Below are positions 5,934-12,885 of a DNA stretch of 12,885 nt, piece by piece. Source of the stretch: Ochromonadaceae sp. CCMP2298. Lineage: Eukaryota; Sar; Synurophyceae; Ochromonadales; Ochromonadaceae. The DNA lies in contig MU633636.1 in the NCBI GenBank assembly GCA_026770595.1, forward strand, positions 1 through 12,885, written 5' to 3'. Numbering within the stretch: position 1 is the first letter of the stretch; every line of letters begins with the position of its first letter. The notes under the pieces are model-generated. The model was not told the origin of the DNA. It was given only the letters and a program-made list of their open reading frames with translations, and did no database searches. Position numbers and translations under genes: made by a program.

Positions 5934-8900
5934 CTAGAGGCCTCCAAGCTTCCCGTGCTCCTTCTCCTGCTTCTGTTCCTCCTCCTTCTCCCTCGTATCC
6001 CAGGCCTGCAGCACGGCCTCCAGCTGCCGCAGGTGGAGCGGGTCCGCTGAATCGCCTGTACCACCGCCTGCACCCGAGAGGGCGCCAGTAGAGGTAGCAG
6101 AGGCAGTATAGGCAGCGGTAGTAGTAGAGGCAGCAGCATAGGCAGCAGCAGTGGAGGCAGTAGAGGCAGCACTGGCGGTGTGCGGGAAGGGCAGGGGCAC
6201 TCTGTGGGATTGCGCCCCCTGCCAGTCTACACTGACGTTGTGCACAGAAAACCCCGCACCCCCGCCCGCACCTGCACCCCCCTCATCTCCCGCCCCCCAC
6301 GCCCCGCCCGCTCCGCCGCCGTTCCCCTGCACCCCCTGCACCCCCTGCACCCCCTGCACCCCCTGCACCCTCTGCGTTCCCTGGGACTCGTTCAGCCCCT
6401 GCACTGTCCGCCGCAGCTGTCCCTGTGTCACCCCGCGTTTCAGAATGACTGTCGCGAAACCCCCGCCGCCCGCACCGCACAGCGCCATACCCGCGCACAG
6501 GCTTTGCAGGGGCTTGAAGAGGTGAAGGCGTATATGCGGGGACAGGGAGCCTGCAGCCATCTGCATTTTCAGCTGCCAGTAATGATTGAGAGCGCAAGCG
6601 AGGTGGTCCAGCGCAAGATCTGCTGCCTCCACGTCTGTCTCGGCGTCTGCTGCTGCCTCTATCACTGTCTTTGCTTCTGCCCTTATCTCTGCCTCCGAAG
6701 TCTCTGCCTCTACACCAACCCCTAACCCTTCTCCGTCCACTACCCCTACACCTGCCCCTACACCTGCCCCTGCATCCACCCCCTCTAGCCCTGCTCCCCC
6801 CACGCCTGAGAGGGCGGGCAGGTCTCTCTGAAGCCGCAGGAAGGCCGCCTCTGCCCCCAGCCGCAGCATAGCAGTGGTCGAGCAGCTGCCATTCCCCCCT
6901 GTCCCCCTGTCCCCTCTGCCTTCCCTGTCTCCTATGCCCCCTACACCCCCAACACCCCTACTCCTGCCCCCACCGTCCGGGTCAGCTGTGCGCAAAGTAG
7001 GCGCTTCGTCTATGGGCGTCAGGGCGCTGCGGCGCAATGCATTGACGAGCACGTTCTTGGCGAGCCGCTGCTGCCCCGTGTACACCAGACACACCCTGCG
7101 CGTGAAGGCGGTTGAGAGGGTGGAGGCCTGCGCATGCGCCCGGGACTGGGACTTGGAATGAGACTGGGCCGGGGCCTGTGATTGGGACAGGGTCTGGGTG
7201 ATAATACCAGCAGTGTGCACACCCACCCTCCCTACCGCAGCCCCAGCCCCCCCTGCCCCAGCCTCTGTCCCAGCCCCTGCCCCTGCCCCTGTCCTAGCCC
7301 CTGCCTCCTGCCCCCACAGACTCTGCACCTGCACGGTCAGTGGCAGCATCGGGGCCGAGCGGGCGATCTTGAAACCTAGTGTAGGATAAAAAGACAGTAA
7401 AATAGTAAGTGGGGTAAAAATACAATTAAATGGTAAGATAAAAGACATTAAAAGAATAGAAAAGTAGGATAAGAAGACATATACTTTCCTCTGCTTACCT
7501 GGGAATATGGATCCTACCTGGTCCTGCCAGCCGCCCCCTGATGTCATCAGCTGCTCGGCTAGGGAGACGAGGGAGACGAGCTGCAGACGCTGCTGTTGTT
7601 GTTGTTGTTGGTGGTGGTGGTGCTGCTGTTGCTCCATCCCACTGTCCTCTATCTCCCCCCACTCCATCTTCCTCTCCATCCCCCCCTCCCACAGCAGATC
7701 CCTCACCGACTGCAGGGCCGCGCCAGCCAGCACAGAGCTGCCCCCAGCGCCGCTGCCCGCAGGCAGGCTGGACTGAATCAGCACACTGACGCCCCCGCCG
7801 AAGCGCCTTAGCAGATGGGTGGAGAGGGGCTCGGTGCTGGGGGGAGTGGGGGTGGGGGCGGAGGGGGGGTGGAGGGAAGTGGCGGCGTTGGGGGAACGTG
7901 AGGGGGTCGAAGGGAGAGGGATGGGAGAGGGAGTGAAAGGGGGAGGGGGGGGGGGTTAAATTAATTGGGCAGCGTACAACATACTACCATCCCCTGCTAC
8001 TCACTCTGCGCATCTCATGTCCGCTACCCCCAGCGCCAGCACCGCTGCCTTGAGCAGCAGGCAGGCAGACGAAGAGCCAGCAGTGGCAGCAGCAGCATCA
8101 GCAGCGCTACCCTGCATATCCAGCCCCCCCATCTGCAGATCCTCCCACTGCTCCACCCGCACACTCTGCGTGCTCCAAACCATCCTTCCGTGCACACAAT
8201 TAAGCGCCTTTGTGTGTAATTCAAGCACAGGCGATACAATCTTTATTGACACACAGCGCACGGGATGCGCCCCGTCTACTCGCACGGCCACGTTGAGAAC
8301 CTGGGAATTGGGCAGAGAAGGGGGGGAGGGGCGGAGGGGAAAGGGGGAAGGAAGAGCAGAGAGCAGAGAGCAGAGACCAGGAGCAAATTAATGTTTTGTA
8401 ATGCGTATGTTCTGTGTGTTGCGTGCTGTGTAGTGCGGTATTCTATTGCTAGTGCTGGTGTTATAGTGTAATGTGCTGTGCTTGCTGTTTAGTGTGTGTA
8501 GTGTGTGTAGTGTGTGTGCTGTGGTGCGTAGTTTATAGTGTCCTTATACTATGTACTATGTGCATAGAATACGTGCATACTGCGTAGTACCACTCACCGC
8601 GCCGCTCTGCTGGTAGCATATGGGGGGGGTATCTGTCCAGCCCCCAGCCAGGTCCACACGTATTGGTGCCACGCATAGCACTGCCACAGGGCCGATAGGT
8701 CCGGAGATAGGGGTAGGGGTAGGGGTAGGGGTAGGGGTAGGGGTAGGGGTAGGAGTAGGGGCAGGGGTAGGGGCAGTAAGAGGAATGTCACAAGTGAAAG
8801 CCCGAACCCCCCCTGCCCCGATCGCTCCCTGTAGGTGGAAGTCGAGACTGCGCTGCACTTGTAATGCCACCAGCTGCTGCCCCCGCTGCTCCAGCAATCG

Positions 8901-9241
8901 CCCCACACCCACACTGCCCCCTCCCCCGCTACCCCCACTGCCCCCATGGCCCCTAGGTCGAATGTGCGCCAGTATTGTCTCTGCGTCTGCTAGCATGCGC
9001 AATCCTTCTTGATACAGGAGGGAATTCGCCTGCGCTACTGAGATTACGGCACCGGGGGATGCTGTTGCGGGGACTGAGCCGGGGGCTGAAGGGGCAGAGG
9101 TGGGTAGACTAGATATATCCACCACCCACTCCTCCTCCTCCTCCTGTCCCTGTCCCTGCAGCGCCCAGGCGGCCAAGAAGAAGGGCCTGGACTGCATCAC
9201 TACCGCGGCAGCCACTGTGGCGGTGTCAGCAGCCTCTGCTT

Positions 9242-9274
<33 letters not shown>

Positions 9275-12200
9275 CGTCAGTAAGACGGACACCATCGGCA
9301 CCAAAGGCACGAGCGACACCAGGAGCCCCAGCCCCAGCCCCGACAGCAGCCCCAGCAGTGGGTACAGGCTTGACCACACCTCCAATCTCACAACTGCTTG
9401 CCAGCACCGCTCTCGCCACACTCACCGCCTGCCCCCCTATCCCCCCTATCAGCTCTCTGAGAAATGCACCCAGCAGTCGAGGCAGGGGAAGCGAGGGGGT
9501 GCTAGGTAGTGCCCTGATCTGGGCGGAGAAGAGCAGATAGGCGGATACTATATAGTCGGTTCTGGATAATACGGCCTCCTCCTCCTCTCTGTCCTCCTCC
9601 GTAGCACCCTCTGTGCGCAGCAAGCTGGCCAGCGCCCTGCTGAGCACTCCCATCCTGCGATGCCTTCGGATGCCTCCCTCCCCAACCCCATCCCCCACTC
9701 CCCCCTGACACCCAGCCTCCACACCGCTGTCTCCCACTCCTCCCCCACCCCCCACTCCCCCTATGCCCCCTACTCCCATTCCCCCACCCACCACACACCC
9801 CACGCCCCCTACACCCCCCACCCCCCCCATCTCCCCCAGTGCCTGTAGAGCCGGGTGGTCAGTAGCCAAGTCTGCCAGCCACAGCGTGAGGCAGACTGCG
9901 TGAGAGACGTCGGCCCAAGCAACAACGCCCATACCGATGTCTCTGTTGCTGTCTCTGTTCCTACCTCTGCCTCTGCCTCTGCCTCTGCCTCTGCCTCTGC
10001 CTCTGCCTCTGTCTCTGTCTCTGTCTCTGTCTCTGTCTCTGTTCCTAGTACCTCCGTCTGCGTCACTGTCTGCGCCAGGGTTAGTGCTAGTGCCGGCATC
10101 AGTGGTTGTATCGCCCCTGTCAGCACCAGCACGAGTAGCAGTACCAGCGCCCCTGCCTCTGCCCCTGCCCCTGCCGATGCCGCTGTCATAGGCATCTCTG
10201 CACCTTTGGTCGAAAGTCAGCAGTGCCAGGAACAGACCCATCACTCCCTGCTGTCGCCGCGACTCACACTCGCCTATACCTGCGCCCCTGCCTTGCCTGC
10301 CCTCCTCCATCTCCCCCTCCTGCTCCATCTCCTGCTGCTCCATCCCCTGCTGCTCTAGCCCCTGCTCTTCCCCCACCCCCCCCTGCTCCTCTATCCCTTG
10401 CTGCTCCAGGTCGTAAGCAGTCTCCAGCAGCAGCCGCCACTGCAGCATGCGAAAAGCATCGCCAGTCTGCAGAATGTCGGACAGACTCAGCCGCACTGCT
10501 GCCCGCCACTGGGACACCGCGAGAGCCAATTCTGTACCTAAACAGCCCAGGGGCGCACTGCTGTTGCTGTTGCTAGTGTTGTTGGTGCTGCTTATACTGC
10601 TGCTGTTGATGAGGCTGCTAGGATTGTCACTGCTGTTGCTGGTAACAGTGTGACTGTTGTTGATGCTGCGGGTGAGGGAGGCCAGCTCCTGCAGCCAGGT
10701 GAAGGACAGCGCCGTAGAAGGTACGTACTCACACCCACCTCCATACCCACCTCCATCCCCAACCCCACCTACATCCGCAGCCCACACAGCCCCCACAATC
10801 CCCACAGCCCCACCCCCACCTCCACCCACCGTCCCCACAGCCCCACCCCCATCCCCATCCCCATCCCCATCCCCCCTTCGCAGCAGTATGCTCAGCCCCC
10901 CATCCAGGTGCATGCGCCCCACAGGGAAGAGCCGCGCAGTCCACAGCGTCTGCTCCCGCTCCTGCCCCTGCTGCCCCTGCTGTCCCTGCTGCCCCTGCTT
11001 CCCCTGCCCCTGCGCGCCCCACAGGTCCCTGGGCGTGACTGCTGCAATGTCCAGCAGTGTCTGCCAGGGAGCACCGCACACAGCAGCCGTAGCTGGTGTA
11101 GATGCAGATGCAGATACAGACGTAGAGGACGCGCGGATTCTCTTCATGTGGTCACCTACACCCAGCACGAGGGCGGTGAAAGGCACACCCTCTCCGTCAC
11201 TACCACCAATATCACCACTACTTCCACTAGCGCAACCACCGCCCCCAATACCACTACCACCACCACCTTCATCCCCACCGCCACCACCACCACTGCTCCA
11301 GCCCCCCTCTGGCTTGAGGTACACCTGCTGCAGAAGAATGTCGTCCCGCAGGCGCAGGTTGCTGCCAATTGCGCCTCCTACGTGTGACACGACCCCCCTG
11401 CAGAGAGCCCCCACCCCGACTAGGCGTAGGAGCGAGTGCTCCAAAAGCACCTCCCCCCTCACTGAGATAGCTGCTGCTTCTACTGCTTCTACTGCTTCTA
11501 CTGCTTCTATTGCTGCTACTGCGGCTGCTCCTGCATCGAGATCTGCAACTTCGCTCTCTTCCTCTCCCCCGTCTGCTCTCCCCCCCTCTGCGTCTGCGCC
11601 CTCCCCTGCATCGCTCCAGGCCACTCTAGAGTTGATGCCCAGACAGCGCACCCAGCACCCATGCAGAGGGGACTCTGGGGACGTGTATGCCCCCTGGGAC
11701 TGGCCTATTCCACCTGTCCCACCCACAATATCTCCCGACCCCCAAGGCCCCTGGGACGTCTGCTTCTGTATGTATGTCTGCTTCGTCTGCGAGATGCACA
11801 GCCGTGTCTTCACGTTCTGCTGCAGTCGGTACTTAACTGCGAAGTGACGCAGGGGGTTCACCTCTCTGTCTGCATCGGCGTCTATATCTGTCTCTCTGGC
11901 TGCTTCAGTATGTCTCTCTCTGTCTACCCCTCTGTCTGCCCCCATCTCAGCTCCCATCTCCACCCTAATCTCCCTCTCCACTCCCCTCACTCTCTCCTCC
12001 CCCTCCGCAAGGGCGAAGAGCTGCAGCACCTCCGAGGTAGTGCCGAGGTGGGAAAAAGCCCCCCCCTCTGCCAGCGCCAGCCACAGCGGCACGTCGCCTA
12101 GAGCAGCGTTCACAGATGCCAGGGCGGCACTATCGCTGTATGTGGCAGAGGCAGAGGCAGAGGCAGAGGCAGAGGCAGAGGGGGAAGAGGCGGTACAGGC

Positions 12201-12885
12201 GGTGGGAGAGGGGTAGGGGGAGGGGGAAGGGTAGGGGGAGAGAGAGAGAGGGAGAGGGGTAGAGGGGGAGAGAGAGGGGGGGGCAGGGGGATCTAGTCCC
12301 AGACGACGGAAGTACCGACGGAGCCTGTACTGCTCCCCTGTCTCCCCTGCCTCCTGCGTCTTCCCCTCCTGCCCCTCCTGCCCCTTCTGTCCCTCCTGCC
12401 CCTCCTGTCCCTCCCCCGCTAGAGAGAGTGCCAGCAGCAGGTCCGAGTACAGCTCCAGACGCAGCGCAGGCACTAGGGGTAGCAGAGGTAGAGGAGATAC
12501 TGCATGTACCAAGGGTGCTGGGGGTGCTTGGGGCAGGGTGCTGTCAGAAGCAGAGGCAGTAGAAGCGGCAGCAGAGGCTGCAGTGGCAGTGGCAGTGGCA
12601 GCAGCTCTAGCCGCCTGCAGTCCCGGTCCCGTACAGCGTGCGATATTGGCATCGTCCAGCAGACCCGCTAGTCGCTGCAGCGCCAACCCCGTGAACACCA
12701 CGACGCCCGTATCCACCAGCGCGAACTCCTCCCCTTGCTCCTTCCCACCTTCCTTCTCCCCTTGTAGCTGTTGACTGAAACCAACACCGGCACCGGCACA
12801 AGTCCTGGGGCGCCTGTACAGCACGCCTCTCTGCCGCATCTGCTGCACTGTAGGCTTCTGCAGATACACAGAAGCAGGCTCGCTC
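5934..12885 (-). CDS. FKGP: Fucokinase / GDP-fucose pyrophosphorylase family protein, 5' end missing, four visible exons
   Basis: Fucose salvage: L-fucose to fucose-1-phosphate (GHMP kinase domain) and, in bifunctional members, on to GDP-fucose. Exons are 12885-8598, 8300-8005, 7836-7499 and 7375-5934 (stop TAG 5936-5934), giving about 2120 residues against ~950-1080 for whole family members. The visible part opens inside the pyrophosphorylase/fucokinase N-domain: VYLQKPT (~6-12), LVDTGVVVFTG (~56-66), GTTSEVLQLF (~281-290), GINSRVAWSD, later VCGAPWQTLL and LWTARLFP. The kinase has PIRVDLAGGWTDTPPICY (8666-8613), PAGSGAGGSSVLAGAAL (7763-7713), GGGWQDQVG, VCLVYTG and GAGGGGF (6476-6456), all three GHMP motifs. 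Between these lie Gly-, Ala-, Ser-, Gln- and Arg-rich repeats encoded by microsatellites. The nucleotidyltransferase signature at the N-terminus is off the window, so whether it is bifunctional (FKGP/Fkp) or kinase only (FCSK) is open. Extra small introns inside the first exon cannot be excluded. Confidence 0.88.
6324..6368 (+). repeat. Five tandem CCCCTGCAC units encoding (Val-Gln-Gly)n
   Basis: Five exact 9-bp units. On the coding (minus) strand they give a collagen-like G-x-x run VQGVQGVQG, in the C-terminal part of the fucokinase protein after the last GHMP motif. Confidence 0.95.
7376..7498 (-). other. Fucokinase gene intron (123 nt, stop-free, multiple of three)
   Basis: Donor CCCAG|GTAAGC and acceptor ACACTAG|GTTTCAAG, phase 1. 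It joins GGGWQDQVGSIFPG to FKIARSAP as in the family. It is strongly AT-rich between GC-rich exons. Its length is 41 codons and it contains no in-frame stop, so retained transcripts would keep the frame. Confidence 0.9.
7590..7631 (+). repeat. Trinucleotide tract encoding Gln3-His4-Gln7
   Basis: CTG/TTG and GTG triplets on the plus strand give QQQHHHHQQQQQQQ on the minus strand. It sits in the kinase domain between SVRDLLWEG and the conserved LVSLAEQLMTSGGGWQDQ, at a loop position. Confidence 0.95.
7837..8004 (-). other. Fucokinase gene intron (168 nt)
   Basis: Donor GCAGA|GTGAGTAG and acceptor CCCCCAG|CACCGAG, phase 2 (GA + C = Asp). It joins VADMRCA-D to TEPLSTHLLRRFGGGV, a segment conserved just before the ATP-binding GHMP motif. 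The intron is extremely C-rich on the minus strand. Confidence 0.92.
8301..8597 (-). other. Fucokinase gene intron (297 nt)
   Basis: Donor GCG|GTGAGTGG and acceptor TTCCCAG|GTTCTC, phase 0. Splicing joins QQSGA to VLNVAVRVDG, giving the continuous family sequence after the first GHMP motif. It contains CA/TA-type simple repeats on the minus strand and a long pyrimidine tract before the acceptor. Unspliced, the frame stops after 13 more codons. Confidence 0.93.
8708..8773 (+). repeat. Eleven TAGGGG-type hexamers encoding Thr-Pro repeats
   Basis: Seven exact TAGGGG units, then TAGGAG, TAGGGG, CAGGGG and TAGGGG. Read on the minus strand as ACC CCT this gives (Thr-Pro)n just upstream of the first GHMP motif of the fucokinase. 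The plus strand has regularly spaced G4 runs. Confidence 0.95.
9239..9271 (+). repeat. GCA triplet tract encoding poly-alanine
   Basis: A GCA triplet run on the plus strand, read as GCT/TGC phase triplets on the minus strand to give a run of about 10 alanines in the linker between the N-domain and the kinase domain. Confidence 0.9.
9964..10041 (+). repeat. CTCTGC / CTCTGT hexamer block encoding (Arg-Asp)n then (Arg-Gly)n
   Basis: The plus-strand tract changes from CTCTGC to CTCTGT units. On the minus strand it encodes RDRDRDRD followed by RGRGRGRG in the central region of the fucokinase protein. Confidence 0.95.
10849..10876 (+). repeat. CCCCAT hexamer repeat encoding (Gly-Asp)n
   Basis: CCCCAT units on the plus strand give GDGDGDG on the minus strand, in an insertion after LFPVGRMHLDGGLSILLRR of the N-domain. 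Confidence 0.9.
10964..11007 (+). repeat. CCCCTGCTG-type repeat encoding Gly-Gln-Gln run
   Basis: Imperfect 9-bp units encode GQGKQGQQGQQGQQGQ, placed between DLWGAQ and QTLWTARLFP of the conserved N-domain. It is therefore a loop insertion that leaves the flanking core intact. Confidence 0.9.
12145..12180 (+). repeat. GCAGAG hexamer repeat encoding Ala-Ser repeats
   Basis: Six tandem GCAGAG/GGCAGA units, read as GCC TCT-type codons on the minus strand, give ASASASASA before the conserved ALGDVPLWLALAEGG segment. Confidence 0.9.
12364..12412 (+). repeat. CTCCTGCCC-type repeat encoding (Gln-Glu-Gly)n
   Basis: Imperfect 9- and 12-bp units encode GQEGQEGQKGQEGQEG on the minus strand, an acidic, collagen-like Gly-x-x run inserted between LLLALSLA and EQYRLRRYFRRLGL of the N-domain. 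Confidence 0.9.

Noticed and set aside
5934-7784. A separate 616-residue gene
   Set aside because: Its upstream end joins exon 8300-8005 through a proper acceptor at 7837, and its content is the C-terminal half of the GHMP kinase domain. It is exons 3-4 of the same gene, with a stop-free intron inside.
8708-8773. Internal telomere sequence
   Set aside because: The hexamers are in frame, encode Thr-Pro, and grade into variant units inside a conserved gene. The host telomere unit is unknown.
10657-11847. 396-codon plus-strand open frame opposite the fucokinase gene, and other long plus-strand frames between 6150 and 12770
   Set aside because: They consist of Pro/Ser/Thr/Leu-rich translations of the C-rich complement of the repeat-laden gene. 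The minus strand carries the conserved motifs.

Overview
The window is nuclear DNA of a eukaryote, most likely a single-celled protist or alga. Three things show this: protein-coding frames are joined by GT-AG introns (one with a perfect TACTAAC branch site), the families present are eukaryotic (an EH-domain endocytic protein and a PIF/Harbinger-type transposase), and GC-rich exons alternate with AT-rich introns and spacers. Short tandem repeats are very dense, in both coding and non-coding DNA. The lineage cannot be fixed from this sequence alone.

Layout, left to right. (1) 1-727, minus strand: the 5' part of a gene for an endocytic adaptor-like protein with two EH domains joined by a Gly-Ala repeat; it runs off the left edge. 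(2) 728-1867: mostly non-coding, AT-rich in part, with one weak, possibly decayed plus-strand reading frame (about 1340-1750). (3) 1868-3432, minus strand: a broken PIF/Harbinger-type (DDE_Tnp_4) transposase in at least four frame pieces, with one catalytic Asp apparently changed to Asn. (4) 3433-4348: spacer holding a nearly perfect 371-bp inverted repeat (3803-4173), a candidate foldback element/MITE or long-hairpin RNA source. (5) 4349-5402, plus strand: a complete two-exon glyoxalase II (hydroxyacylglutathione hydrolase) gene. (6) 5403-5933: convergent intergenic region with G-rich and TG-rich repeats. (7) 5934-12885, minus strand: a four-exon gene for a fucokinase/GDP-fucose pyrophosphorylase family protein. 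It lacks its 5' end but already encodes about 2120 residues, roughly twice the family norm, because repeat-encoded insertions are scattered through a recognisable core.

The three host genes do not form a functional unit: one suggests endocytic trafficking, one methylglyoxal detoxification, one fucose salvage to GDP-fucose. The most notable observation is the glyoxalase II intron. Its first 18 bases and last 23 bases are near-copies of the two ends of the 53-bp coding segment directly before it, so the intron looks like a tandemly duplicated piece of exon that became spliced out. The second is the extreme repeat invasion of the fucokinase gene.
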